From Saprospiraceae bacterium (GTDB lineage: Bacteria; Bacteroidota; Bacteroidia; Chitinophagales; Saprospiraceae): DNA of 34,263 nucleotides. Both the position numbers and the translations under genes were made by a program. This document shows, in pieces, positions 6,755-14,841 of this stretch. The DNA is taken from assembly GCA_020437105.1 (NCBI GenBank), contig JAGQWR010000032.1:1-34263 (forward strand), given 5' to 3'. The notes below the pieces were generated by a model. It did no database searches. It saw only the letters and a program-made list of their open reading frames with translations, and had not been told where the DNA came from. Within the stretch, counting starts at the first letter, position 1, and each line of letters starts with the position of its first letter.

Positions 6755-7537
6755 TTAAGAATGCAGGTTACCGTAGGCTACAAAAAAAGGATTCAATAAG
6801 TTTTCCTTGTTATAGGCAACCGGAACTTCCTCCTCCCATTGCAGCACCTTTCCACCTGCTTCTTCCAGTACGACCTGAGCAGCACCGGTGTCCCACTCCA
6901 TCGTTGGAGCGAGCCGTGGATAAATATCTGCCTCTCCGGTGGCCAGGATTAAAAATTTGAGCGAACTCCCCTTAGAAACCAATTCCGGTTCTTTAAATTT
7001 GGAAACAAAGGCTTCTGTTTCCGGACTGAGGTGGGAACGCGAGCAGACCAGTTTTAGTCCGCTGTCTTCCAGCTTGAATGTTTTTGCCTTCAATTTCGTT
7101 TCTTCCTCCCCGCTAATTTTCCAGGCTCCCTGACCGGTAGCAGCCCAATACATTTCGTCGAGGGCAGGCACATAGACCACACCTAAAATGGGCTTGCCAT
7201 CTTCTATCAGGGCAATGTTTACGGTAAACTCCCCATTCCTTTTGATAAATTCTTTAGTGCCATCGAGCGGATCAACCAGCCAGTAACGCGAAAACGTTTT
7301 GCGTATCTCGTAGGCAATTTCCTTATTCTCTTCAGAAACAATCGGGTAGCGGTGAAAGCCCGGTAAATCTTCTAATCCCTTACAGATTACCTTATTGGCC
7401 CGGCGATCTGCCTTGGTCAATGGCGAGTTATCCGACTTCTTTTCAACTTCCCAGGCGGCGGTGTCCCCATAAATTACCATGATGGCCTTTCCTGCCTCTT
7501 TGGCAATATCCATCACCTTACTAGCTAAATCTCGCAT
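6755..7537 (-). CDS. cysQ: 3'(2'),5'-bisphosphate nucleotidase CysQ
   Basis: CysQ removes the 3'-phosphate from adenosine 3',5'-bisphosphate (pAp), a by-product of sulfate assimilation and of carrier protein transfer. This inositol monophosphatase-fold, Mg-dependent enzyme of 260 residues shows the metal ligands in order: Glu69-Glu70 in IVSEEN, Asp89-Pro-Leu-Asp92-Gly-Thr in WLVDPLDGTKEF, and Asp216 in EWDTGAAQVVLEEAGG. Length is normal. It is the first gene of a minus-strand unit with two glycosyltransferases. A functional link to glycan synthesis is not obvious and may be only shared transcription. In the 98-bp divergent spacer to galE, a TACTTTTG box (minus strand, 7579-7572) could be its minus-7 element, but I found no TTG at the right distance. 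Confidence 0.92.
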   Translation of the reverse strand: MRDLASKVMDIAKEAGKAIMVIYGDTAAWEVEKKSDNSPLTKADRRANKVICKGLEDLPGFHRYPIVSEENKEIAYEIRKTFSRYWLVDPLDGTKEFIKRNGEFTVNIALIEDGKPILGVVYVPALDEMYWAATGQGAWKISGEEETKLKAKTFKLEDSGLKLVCSRSHLSPETEAFVSKFKEPELVSKGSSLKFLILATGEADIYPRLAPTMEWDTGAAQVVLEEAGGKVLQWEEEVPVAYNKENLLNPFFVAYGNLHS

Positions 7538-7565
7538 ATTTGTTAAATGATTACATTAGACTTCC

Positions 7566-7595
7566 TTGCAGCAAAAGTAGCAAATTGTAGATTTG
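7566..7595 (+). promoter_or_regulatory. Promoter of galE, Bacteroidota consensus
   Basis: TTG at 7566-7568, a 19-bp spacer and TAGATTTG at 7588-7595 match the TTG / TAnnTTTG consensus exactly. It ends 40 bp before the galE ATG, in the divergent spacer with cysQ. Confidence 0.65.
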
Positions 7596-7635
7596 GGTTT
7601 GTTATGCCTTCAATTTTTCACGATTAGTCATTGAT

Positions 7636-8655
7636 ATGAATAAAATTTTGGTCACAGGTGGTTGTGGCTACATCGGCAGCCATACCATTATCGACCTCTT
7701 AGAGCAGGGTTTTTCCGTAATCAGTTTGGATAATTACGTTAATTCTGATCCGGAGGTATTGGATTGGATTGAACAAATAAGCGGGGTCAGAGTGCCCAAT
7801 TTCAATGTTGATCTGGTTGATCGGGAGGCTGTGGTTAACTTGTTTAAACAACACCCGGATATACAGGGAGTCATTCATTTTGCGGCGCTTAAAAGTGTTG
7901 GTGAGTCGGTCGAACAACCCCTGCGCTATTATGAAAACAATCTGATTGGCCTGCTGCATGTTTTGGAGGCTTGCGCCGAATTTAAGGTCCCCAATTTTAT
8001 TTTCTCTTCTTCCTGCTCGGTTTACGGAAACACAAGGGCCCTGCCCGTTTTGGAAAGCACGCCCTGGCAGGAAGCCGAATCGCCCTATGCCCGCACCAAA
8101 CAGATAGGCGAGCAAATGATTCGCGATTTTTATCGAAGTTATACAGCCGGACAAGGCATCCTTCTGCGCTATTTTAATCCGGCAGGCGCACATGAAAGTG
8201 GCCTGATTGGGGAATCACCTACCAGTAACGTCACCAACCTGGTGCCGGTAATCACAGAAACAGCCATTGGCAAACGCGGACAAATGACCGTTTTCGGAGA
8301 TGATTACGATACCCGCGACGGCAGCTGTATTCGGGATTACATCCACGTGATGGATCTGGCCCGGGCACATACCCTTAGTCTGAAATACCTGATGGCCGGC
8401 AAAAATGAATCTCCGGTAGAAGTATATAATGTCGGCATCGGCCAGGGAGCCACCGTATTGGAGGCCATCCGGGCCTTCGAAAAAGTATCCGGCGAAAAGC
8501 TCAATTATATGATCGGCCCCCGACGTGCAGGCGATGTGGAGGCCATTTATGCCAATTATGCCCTGGCGGCCGAACGGCTAGGCTGGCAACCCCAAAGATC
8601 CATGGAAGACATTATGCGTACAGCTTGGGTCTGGGAGCAAAAACGGACAAAATAA
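7636..8655 (+). CDS. galE: UDP-glucose 4-epimerase
   Basis: The predicted enzyme interconverts UDP-glucose and UDP-galactose with bound NAD, feeding galactose into surface glycans or into central metabolism. This 339-residue extended short-chain dehydrogenase has the NAD-binding TGGCGYIGSH (7-16), HFAALKSVGES (81-91), the serine block SSSCSVYG (124-131), and the catalytic Tyr151-x3-Lys155 (YARTK), with RYFNPAGAHESG further on, typical of GalE. Length is normal. It faces cysQ and the glycosyltransferases across a divergent promoter region, so one glycan-related locus is plausible. The next gene starts 22 bases later and may be read from the same promoter. Confidence 0.95.
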   Translation: MNKILVTGGCGYIGSHTIIDLLEQGFSVISLDNYVNSDPEVLDWIEQISGVRVPNFNVDLVDREAVVNLFKQHPDIQGVIHFAALKSVGESVEQPLRYYENNLIGLLHVLEACAEFKVPNFIFSSSCSVYGNTRALPVLESTPWQEAESPYARTKQIGEQMIRDFYRSYTAGQGILLRYFNPAGAHESGLIGESPTSNVTNLVPVITETAIGKRGQMTVFGDDYDTRDGSCIRDYIHVMDLARAHTLSLKYLMAGKNESPVEVYNVGIGQGATVLEAIRAFEKVSGEKLNYMIGPRRAGDVEAIYANYALAAERLGWQPQRSMEDIMRTAWVWEQKRTK

Positions 8656-8677
8656 TACCCCTATAAATTAACTGAAA

Positions 8678-10936
8678 ATGAGATTAGTTATCCTGTCTTT
8701 TTGCCTGCTGCTATCCCAGGCAGCCTTTGCACAAACCAATATCCAGGGCGTTATCAATGACTATGCAGTTGTTACAGACCTGGAGCTATTTGATTGCAGT
8801 ACGCGGATTGCAGTAGCAGATGTCTCCGCCTTTTCACCGGGCGACCGGGTTTTATTGATCCAAATGAAAGGCGCGAGTATCGATTCTACCGATACGGCCA
8901 ATTTTGGAGATATACTCAACCTAAATGGTTCCGGTAACTGGGAGTTTGGCGATATTACCCAAATCACCGGAAACAACATTATCCTCAATGGCCTGCTACA
9001 GAGAAGCTATGAGGTTAGCGGCCGTTGTCAGTTAATCCGGGTGCCGGTTTATGCTGATGCAACTGTCGTCGGCCCATTAACCGCCCTGGACTGGAACGGC
9101 TCAACAGGAGGTGTTTTGGTCTTTTGGGTAGAAAATACGCTTACGCTGAATGCCGAGATCAACCTCAATGGAAAAGGATTCCGAGGCGGGGCTATTTCAA
9201 ATAATCCGGACGGAGGCTGTGGCTTGGGCTCGCCTGGTTATTTTTATCCGCTGGTACAGCCAGGTCCATCCTGGCCTAGTGGTGGAGCAGAAAAAGGAGA
9301 AGGGATCGCCGAAATTTCGGCAAACAAACGGGCTGGCCGCGGCCCCTTAGCAACCGGCGGTGGCGGCGGCAATAAACACAACACCGGAGGCGGCGGTGGC
9401 AGTAATTTTTCGGCTGGTGGTAAAGGCGGAAATGAATTACAAGGCTGTACGATACAGCAGCGCGGCGGCATTGGTGGAAACCAGCTTTTTTCAGCCTATC
9501 AGGATGACCGGCTTTTTCTCGGCGGCGGCGGTGGCTGTGGTGATGACAACAATGGCGTAGGCAGTATCGGAGAAGATGGTGGCGGACTCCTTATGGTCGT
9601 TGCCAATACCCTTGTCGGGAATGGACAAAATATTCTTGCTAATGGTAATACACAGAATAACCCCGGTACCGGAATAGCCGATGGTGCCGGAGGTGGAGGA
9701 GCAGGAGGAGCCCTTTGGCTGCAGGTTGAAAACTACACAGGCACGGTTTCCCTACAGGCGAATGGGGGCGACGGCGGTGATCAGCAACCGACATTCGGTT
9801 GTGTTGGTCCGGGTGGAGGTGGTGGTGCAGGTGCTTTGGTAACCAGTGGTCCGCTTCCTGCCAATGTAAACTGGGAGCTACTGCCTGGGGAAGCAGGCAT
9901 TTTTACTGCAGCTGGAACTGCTTGTACAGGTACGACCTATGGTGCAGAGCCCGGTGCGCTGATCCCTTTTTCCTATTTGAATGCAAACAACATCTACTTT
10001 GTAGAGAACTTAAATAACCCGGATTTTAGTCTGGGTCCTGACACCACGCTTTGTGCCGGAGAATTCCTACAGTTAACCGGGCCGCTAAATGCCGATAGTT
10101 ATCTCTGGCAAGATGGTTCTATGAACCCGGATTTTCTGGTGAGCAGTGCGGGAACCTATTGGCTGGGCGTTATCCAGGATGGTTGTTTTACATCGGATAG
10201 CATTTTGGTGAGTTACCTTAATCCGCCAACGGTGGATCTGGGGCCGGATACCACACTTTGTGCGGGCGAATTACTGTTTTTAAATGGTCCGCCGGAGGCC
10301 GATAGTTACCTCTGGCAGGATGGCTCTACGGAGTCGGACCTTTCGGTCAGCACAAGTGGGGTTTATTCATTGACGATCGACCTGGACGGTTGTTTCGGGG
10401 CAGACACGATTCAGGTAGATTTTGCCAGTTCCGTTTCTGTTGACCTGGGGCTCGATACGCTGATTTGCCGGGATGAACTGCCGTTTTTGTTATATGCCGG
10501 GGCAAGTGCCGGTGCCAGTTACCTCTGGCAGGACGGGAGTACCGACAATTCTTTTTCCGTTATTACGGAAGGTACTTATTGGGTGGAAGTTTCAAATATG
10601 GAGTGCTTGAGTTCGGATACCATTACTGTAAGCCTGCGAAACTGTGTGGACTGCAACTTTTTTGTGCCCAACGTTTTTAGTCCGGACGATGATGGCATCA
10701 ATGATCAGTTTCAATTATTTTCAAACTGTGTTCCCTTTGATTTTGACATGCAGATTTACGACCGCTGGGGCGAATTGGTTTATCATACCAGCAATCCGGC
10801 AGATTCCTGGAAAGGGTATATGGGCTCGAAAAGGGCTGGTGCCGGAGTTTATGTGTATCTGATAGACTTTAAGGTGTCGGAAACGGATGGGGTGAATAGT
10901 TACCAGCTTTCGGGCGATGTGACCTTGATGCGGTAG
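8678..10936 (+). CDS. Secreted glycine-rich protein with T9SS type B sorting domain
   Basis: A 752-residue exported protein. It has a signal peptide at residues 1-19 ending AAFAQ, and a beta-rich N-terminal part to about 160. A glycine-rich stretch follows at about 160-395 with several five-Gly runs, like the parallel-beta or polyglycine regions of adhesive surface proteins. Three Ig/PKD-like repeats of about 65-70 residues lie at about 449-655, each with a VDLGPDTTLCAGE-type start and a SYLWQDGS core. The C-terminal gliding-motility (CHU_C) domain begins about 655 (FVPNVFSPDDDGINDQF) and ends in the basic DVTLMR. That last domain routes proteins through the type IX system to the surface or medium. 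Function is unknown; adhesion or matrix are guesses. No catalytic motif seen. Confidence 0.9.
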   Translation: MRLVILSFCLLLSQAAFAQTNIQGVINDYAVVTDLELFDCSTRIAVADVSAFSPGDRVLLIQMKGASIDSTDTANFGDILNLNGSGNWEFGDITQITGNNIILNGLLQRSYEVSGRCQLIRVPVYADATVVGPLTALDWNGSTGGVLVFWVENTLTLNAEINLNGKGFRGGAISNNPDGGCGLGSPGYFYPLVQPGPSWPSGGAEKGEGIAEISANKRAGRGPLATGGGGGNKHNTGGGGGSNFSAGGKGGNELQGCTIQQRGGIGGNQLFSAYQDDRLFLGGGGGCGDDNNGVGSIGEDGGGLLMVVANTLVGNGQNILANGNTQNNPGTGIADGAGGGGAGGALWLQVENYTGTVSLQANGGDGGDQQPTFGCVGPGGGGGAGALVTSGPLPANVNWELLPGEAGIFTAAGTACTGTTYGAEPGALIPFSYLNANNIYFVENLNNPDFSLGPDTTLCAGEFLQLTGPLNADSYLWQDGSMNPDFLVSSAGTYWLGVIQDGCFTSDSILVSYLNPPTVDLGPDTTLCAGELLFLNGPPEADSYLWQDGSTESDLSVSTSGVYSLTIDLDGCFGADTIQVDFASSVSVDLGLDTLICRDELPFLLYAGASAGASYLWQDGSTDNSFSVITEGTYWVEVSNMECLSSDTITVSLRNCVDCNFFVPNVFSPDDDGINDQFQLFSNCVPFDFDMQIYDRWGELVYHTSNPADSWKGYMGSKRAGAGVYVYLIDFKVSETDGVNSYQLSGDVTLMR
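10021..10638 (+). repeat. Three in-frame Ig-like repeat units within the T9SS protein
   Basis: Three units start near 10021, 10234 and 10438. Units 1 and 2 are close at DNA level: GGTCCTGACACCACGCTTTG against GGCCGGATACCACACTTTG, and the TACCTCTGGCAGGA block near 10309 and 10519. Unit 3 is more diverged and lacks the first Cys-Ala-Gly-Glu context (ICRDE). This suggests an older third unit and a more recent duplication of the first two. Confidence 0.7.
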
Positions 10937-11033
10937 GGGAGTGCTCGCTTTGCTTGCGGGGGAGAGACTGCGCTTCGCTTGTCTGGGGAGTGCTCGCTTT
11001 GCGAGCGGGGGAGAATCATCGCTTCGCTTGTTT
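10936..11033. repeat. Tandem 49-bp duplication carrying mini-hairpins
   Basis: Two head-to-tail copies, 10936-10984 and 10985-11033, differ at about 7 of 49 positions. Each begins GGGGAGTGCTCGCTTTGC and ends with TCGCTTCGCTTG or a variant of it. Copy 2 contains a perfect hairpin, GCTCGC-TTT-GCGAGC; in copy 1 the right arm has decayed (TTGC). The first copy starts in the last base of the preceding stop codon. Linker strings GGGGGAGA and ACTGCGCT also occur after uvrC, so this is one family. Confidence 0.7.
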
Positions 11034-11134
11034 GTGGAATGGCCGTTTGCTGCGCAAAGGCCGTGGAGATGAAGTTTGTCCATGGGATCCTTTCGGGGAG
11101 TGGTAGTGTGTCTAAAAGCATCCGCCTCGGGCGG
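11034..11134. other. Non-coding spacer with two more short-loop hairpins
   Basis: Part of the 322-base gene-free stretch 10937-11258. Around 11040-11063 the sequence folds as GGCC, a bulged G, TTTGC-TGC-GCAAA, GGCC. TCCGCC at 11121-11126 pairs with GGCGGA at 11130-11135 around TCG. Nothing here resembles a gene. Confidence 0.45.
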
Positions 11135-11205
11135 ACTAACCCACTAACTCACTATCAAACTAACTCACTAACCCACTATCAAACCAACCCACTAACTCAC
11201 TCAAA
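11135..11205. repeat. 24-bp minisatellite, three copies
   Basis: Three tandem units lie at 11135-11158, 11159-11182 and 11183 to about 11205. Each is built from ACTAAC(C/T)CACTAAC(C/T)C then ACTATCAA; the third unit has lost TAT. Inside each unit is an 8-bp subrepeat ACTAACYC. It lies between convergent genes just before the terminator and is a natural site for copy-number change. Confidence 0.75.
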
Positions 11206-11207
11206 TC

Positions 11208-11244
11208 AAAAAAGGCCACTTCCAATGGAAGCAGCCTTTTTTTT
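11208..11244. terminator. Bidirectional rho-independent terminator
   Basis: An A-tract, GGC, an internal mismatch, CTTCC, loop AAT, GGAAG, the other side of the mismatch, GCC and a run of eight T. Because it has A on one side and T on the other, it can serve both the T9SS protein gene from the left and the TlpA gene from the right. Confidence 0.8.
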
Positions 11245-11258
11245 CTGAACCTTGATTC

Positions 11259-11777
11259 TTAATGTTCGATAGATTCACCTGCAGCCAATTTGGCCAGGAC
11301 TTCATCTAGTACTTCTTCGTCGCCAGGCTGGTAGCCGTTGTGCGTATATACAATCTGACCTGATTGGTCAACGATAACTGTTTGCGGGATAGAGGCAAAG
11401 TTGAAAGCGGTACGCATAGCTTGCTCATCTCCGGAAAGGATGATGTATTCCCAGCCCTTTGTTTCTACAATTGATGGAACCTTAGAAATGGCACGTCTGG
11501 TATCAATCGTGATGGCCACTAATTCAACATTATAACTTTCCTGCCAATCCGGGTAAAAATCCATAATGGCATCCAGTTCTCTTTTGCAAGGAGAACACCA
11601 GGTTGCCCAAAAACTTAAAATAGTAATGGTTTCCTTTTCAACACCATAGGTTTCAGAGAGATTAACGGTAGCACCATCGAGTGTTTTTACATCCACATTC
11701 GGCAGGGCATTCTGCGCGCTAATAGTTCCGGCGAAAGCCAGTAAACAAAGGGTTGCGAGGTAATTGCGGAATTTCAT
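11259..11777 (-). CDS. TlpA-family thiol-disulfide oxidoreductase, secreted
   Basis: A periplasmic or extracytoplasmic thioredoxin-fold reductase of 172 residues. The signal peptide is residues 1-22 (ending TISAQ), and the active site WATWCSPC has Cys61 and Cys64. The fold continues with SIPQTVIVDQSGQIVYTHNGY, which contains the cis-proline (IPQT) typical of the family. It probably reduces or oxidises cysteines in exported proteins. Divergent to it lie a DUF6029 porin-like gene and an Omp28-like lipoprotein that itself carries a CxxC motif, and the three commonly occur together in Bacteroidota, so the lipoprotein may be a partner or substrate (inference). It ends against the shared terminator. 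Confidence 0.9.
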   Translation of the reverse strand: MKFRNYLATLCLLAFAGTISAQNALPNVDVKTLDGATVNLSETYGVEKETITILSFWATWCSPCKRELDAIMDFYPDWQESYNVELVAITIDTRRAISKVPSIVETKGWEYIILSGDEQAMRTAFNFASIPQTVIVDQSGQIVYTHNGYQPGDEEVLDEVLAKLAAGESIEH

Positions 11778-12059
11778 CTTGTTGCTTTGTTTTTTAATCT
11801 GTTTAATTTATGTTTGATCGAAGACCTTCGCTGCGATCTAATTCGGCACTTTATGGTTTTTTCCGGATCATTGCGGTCTGAATCGAAATCAGTGTGGTCG
11901 CAATAACTAAGCAGAAAAACCGATATTTAGACTCTAATTTGGCCCACTAAGTAACCACTTATTAGAGTAAATAGTATAGCTGATTCACCATAAAGGCCTA
12001 AATTTAACCAGATATTAACAGGTAATTTAAAGTTGCCTGTCAAAATTAAACCATTTATT
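11778..12059. other. Divergent spacer with an imperfect dyad
   Basis: The 282-bp region between tlpA (minus) and the DUF6029 gene (plus). It contains a dyad at 11870-11904 with outer arms ATTGCG and CGCAAT and inner arms CTGA and TCAG. A short hairpin of the form CGAA-GACC-TTCG precedes it near 11819-11830. I could not find a full TTG / TAnnTTTG promoter on either strand. The upstream frame from 12033 would add nine residues before the signal peptide and is not used. Confidence 0.35.
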
Positions 12060-13733
12060 ATGATCCGCAACCTACTGCTTGTTTGCAGTTTATTTTTGCT
12101 TTTGCCTGTCAGCCAACAGGCACAGGATGGCGGCCGCTTTTCCGGTAACCTCGAAGCCAATGGTAATTTTTTCCGCAGAGATACGGTGATTGGGGCAGCA
12201 AACACGCCCCAGTATGATAACCAACTTTACGGTGCTGACGCCTGGCTGAATATGAATTACAGCAATTGGGGCTTTGATTTTGGTGTTCGTTTTGATCTGT
12301 TTAATAACTCCAATCTCCTAAACCCGCAGGGCTCATACTCCGATCAGGGAATCGGGGCCTGGTATATCAATAAAAACATTGATAAGCTGCATATCAAAGC
12401 CGGTTATATCTACGACCAGATTGGTAGCGGTATTATTTATCGGGCTTATGAGCAACGGGCACTGGCGATAGACAACGCCCTTGTTGGCCTGCGACTGGCT
12501 TATGATCTGAGGCCCGACTGGCAGGTGCGGGTATTTACCGGTCGGCAAAAGCAGCAGTTTGCGCTTTACGGTTCGGTGATCAAAGGCATGAGTATTGATG
12601 GTTTTATTTCCGGCGGCGATGAAGCCAACTGGAGTATTGCTCCAGGTTTTGGGATTGTAAATCGCACATTGGACGATGGGAGCATGAACTCCCTTATTGC
12701 CACGCTCAATACCTATTTAAAAAAGGATGCCTTTGTACCGGTTTATAACACCTATGCCTTTAGTGTGTACAACACCCTGACTGCCGGAAAATTCAGCTGG
12801 TATCTGGAGGGAGCTTATAAAACCAAAGATGCCATGAATGATGAGTTTCTTGAAAGAGAGACCGTATCTGGCGATACGATAATTGGCCGTTTTATTGATG
12901 ATCCGGGTACGGTCGTTTATACCAGTATCGGATATGCGAATAAAGGCTGGGGGATTACACTGGAAGGGAAACGGACAGAAAACTTTGTATTCCGTACGCG
13001 TCCGCAGGAAGAACTTTTCCGTGGGTTGATTAATTTTTTGCCTCCGATGGCGCGGGTGAACACCTATCGCCTGAATGCCCGTTATACAGCCGCTGTACAG
13101 CCTTTGGGTGAAATGGCTTTTCAGGCAGATGTAACTTATGCGCCGACCCGTAAGTTGAGTTTTAACGCAAATTTCTCGAATATCACCGATCTGGAAGGGG
13201 ACCTTCTATATCGGGAAATATTTACAGAGGTCAGTGTGAAAAAAGCTCGAAAATGGCAATTGCTCACCGGTGTACAATTGCAGAATTACAATCAGGAAGT
13301 CTTTGAGTTTAAACCAGGTGTGCCCATTGTGGAAACCGTGACACCCTATGCCGATTTCCTGTTGCGTTTACCGAAGAAAAAATCTATTCGCTTTGAGGCA
13401 CAGTATATGCTCACCGGGGAAGATCACGGCGTGAAGCACGATTACGGTGACTGGGTGTTTGGGTTGATCGAGTTTGGTATTGCGCCGCACTGGACATTCA
13501 CCGTCTCCGATATGTACAATATTGGTCCGGGTAAACGTTCTCCTGTTGATGCGGAAACGGGCGAAAAGCTAAAAATCCATTACCCTCGGGTGGATGTATT
13601 TTATACCTATAATTCCAGTCGTTTTTCATTGAGTTATGTGAAGCAGGTAGAGGGAATCGTTTGTACTGGCGGAATATGCCGGGTAGAACCTGCTTTCAGC
13701 GGTGTGAAAATGACTGTTAATTCTTCCTTCTAA
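12060..13733 (+). CDS. DUF6029 family outer membrane beta-barrel-like protein
   Basis: 557 residues starting at the ATG at 12060, which directly begins a signal peptide (MIRNLLLVCSLFLLLPVSQQ, then AQ). The mature part is rich in alternating aromatic and polar strands (for example FDFGVRFDLFNNSNLLNPQG and WYINKNIDKLHIKAGYIYDQ) and ends with a Phe (MTVNSSF), the typical end of an outer membrane barrel. I recognise it as DUF6029, found in many Bacteroidota beside TlpA and Omp28-like proteins. Substrate or function is unknown. The next gene starts 26 bases later on the same strand, so they are probably one unit. Confidence 0.85.
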   Translation: MIRNLLLVCSLFLLLPVSQQAQDGGRFSGNLEANGNFFRRDTVIGAANTPQYDNQLYGADAWLNMNYSNWGFDFGVRFDLFNNSNLLNPQGSYSDQGIGAWYINKNIDKLHIKAGYIYDQIGSGIIYRAYEQRALAIDNALVGLRLAYDLRPDWQVRVFTGRQKQQFALYGSVIKGMSIDGFISGGDEANWSIAPGFGIVNRTLDDGSMNSLIATLNTYLKKDAFVPVYNTYAFSVYNTLTAGKFSWYLEGAYKTKDAMNDEFLERETVSGDTIIGRFIDDPGTVVYTSIGYANKGWGITLEGKRTENFVFRTRPQEELFRGLINFLPPMARVNTYRLNARYTAAVQPLGEMAFQADVTYAPTRKLSFNANFSNITDLEGDLLYREIFTEVSVKKARKWQLLTGVQLQNYNQEVFEFKPGVPIVETVTPYADFLLRLPKKKSIRFEAQYMLTGEDHGVKHDYGDWVFGLIEFGIAPHWTFTVSDMYNIGPGKRSPVDAETGEKLKIHYPRVDVFYTYNSSRFSLSYVKQVEGIVCTGGICRVEPAFSGVKMTVNSSF

Positions 13734-13759
13734 TTCGCCGAAAGGCAAAAAAGCTAATC

Positions 13760-14605
13760 ATGAAAAAGTTTTTAATACCCCTAATAGCACTCGGTTTTTT
13801 TCTGGGCTCCTGCAATGAAATTCCGGTGGTCATTAATCCTGTAATGGATGGAGACCCGCCGCCGGATACCATTGTGGTGGACGGCCAGGACCGGCAGGTT
13901 TTGATCGAAGAATTTACCGGTGTGCGATGTGTGCAATGTCCGGCTGGCAGTGCAGAAATTCAGGATTTATTGGCTATTTATGGCAACAGATTAATTGCAA
14001 TCTCTTTGCATGCCGGCGAGTTTTCTCCACCGCACCCAGACAGTGAATTTGACTTTAGAACAAACGAAGGCGATAATATTATAAATTATGTCGGGAATCC
14101 GCTTGGATATCCCTCGGCAGTAATTGATCGCAAACTTTTTCCCGGAGAATTTGATCTCCAGCTCGGGAAATCGCTGTGGGCAGGGTATATCGCTTCGGAA
14201 ACCGCCAATCCTCCTAAGGTGCGGATCGGTATTGCGCCAGAATATAATGAAGGCAGTGGAAACTTAAATGTGGATGTTGTCATTTTCGTGGATGAAGAAG
14301 TGACTGATGCGGATATTCGCCTCAGCGTGGCCATAACCGAAGACAATATCGTTGACCGCCAGACTACTCCCGAAGGTGAGGACTACGAGTATGTGCATAA
14401 ACACGTATTCCGAGGCATGATGACTAATTGGGACGGTGATGCACTTGAAGGTTCGCTTTTCCAAAATCAAAAAATTGAAAAATCATTCAGCATGGCAATT
14501 CCTTCCGATTGGAAGCCCGAAGATTGTCATGTGATCGCTTATGTGCATCTGGCTGGTACGGATAAGGAAGTGCTCCAGGCCGCACAGGTGGAGATGGTGG
14601 AATAG
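13760..14605 (+). CDS. Omp28-related lipoprotein with a thioredoxin-like fold
   Basis: A 281-residue lipoprotein. Its signal is MKKFLIPLIALGFFLGSC with the lipobox cysteine at 18, followed by a proline-rich linker and a domain matching the Omp28 family. The start of that domain, VLIEEFTGVRCVQCPAGSA (about 48-66), has Cys57 and Cys60 in a CxxC that mimics a thioredoxin active site. After about residue 140 a beta-rich domain follows (DVVIFVDEEVTDADIRLSVA). It is probably anchored in the outer membrane or exposed on the surface. With the nearby TlpA it suggests a thiol-linked envelope process; the exact role is unknown. Confidence 0.85.
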   Translation: MKKFLIPLIALGFFLGSCNEIPVVINPVMDGDPPPDTIVVDGQDRQVLIEEFTGVRCVQCPAGSAEIQDLLAIYGNRLIAISLHAGEFSPPHPDSEFDFRTNEGDNIINYVGNPLGYPSAVIDRKLFPGEFDLQLGKSLWAGYIASETANPPKVRIGIAPEYNEGSGNLNVDVVIFVDEEVTDADIRLSVAITEDNIVDRQTTPEGEDYEYVHKHVFRGMMTNWDGDALEGSLFQNQKIEKSFSMAIPSDWKPEDCHVIAYVHLAGTDKEVLQAAQVEMVE

Positions 14606-14616
14606 GTGTTTTTATA

Positions 14617-14651
14617 GATTATAGTTTATAGTTTAGAGATTATAGTTTAGA
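14617..14651. repeat. Short tandem ATTATAGTTTA repeat
   Basis: Two direct copies, 14617-14637 and 14638-14651, of a unit beginning GATTATAGTTTA and ending TTTAGA; the first has an extra TAGTTTA. An AT-rich intergenic filler behind the Omp28-like gene. No gene seen. Confidence 0.5.
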
Positions 14652-14695
14652 GTTGGGTGGCTGCGCCCTGTTTTTGGTCGAAGGTCTGGCCAATG

Positions 14696-14735
14696 AAAAA
14701 AGCTTCTTTTCCGGGATGGGAGAGAAGCTTTTTTT
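14696..14735. terminator. Rho-independent terminator after the Omp28-like gene
   Basis: AAAAAAGCTTCT and AGAAGCTTTTTTT form a perfect stem around a 15-base loop, with the T-run on the plus side. It separates the DUF6029/Omp28 unit from pheT. Confidence 0.85.
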
Positions 14736-14810
14736 GTTAAAGCGATCAGCTACCTGGTATTAAAAAGGCTAAATCAACTAAAACCCTTCAATCGAGTAAA
14801 ACGGATATAC

Positions 14811-14818
14811 TATCTTTG
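14811..14818 (+). promoter_or_regulatory. Minus-7 box of the pheT-zapA-rny unit
   Basis: TATCTTTG at 14811-14818 fits TAnnTTTG and lies 23 bp before the pheT ATG, downstream of the terminator. No TTG is present at the expected upstream distance, so only half the promoter is recognisable. Confidence 0.45.
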
Positions 14819-14841
14819 CTCCTTCAATTGAAAATGAGTGT

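Noticed and set aside
10979..11248. Plus-strand 89-codon frame with THYQTN repeats
   Set aside because: Translation of the 49-bp and 24-bp tandem repeats and of the terminator; not a protein.
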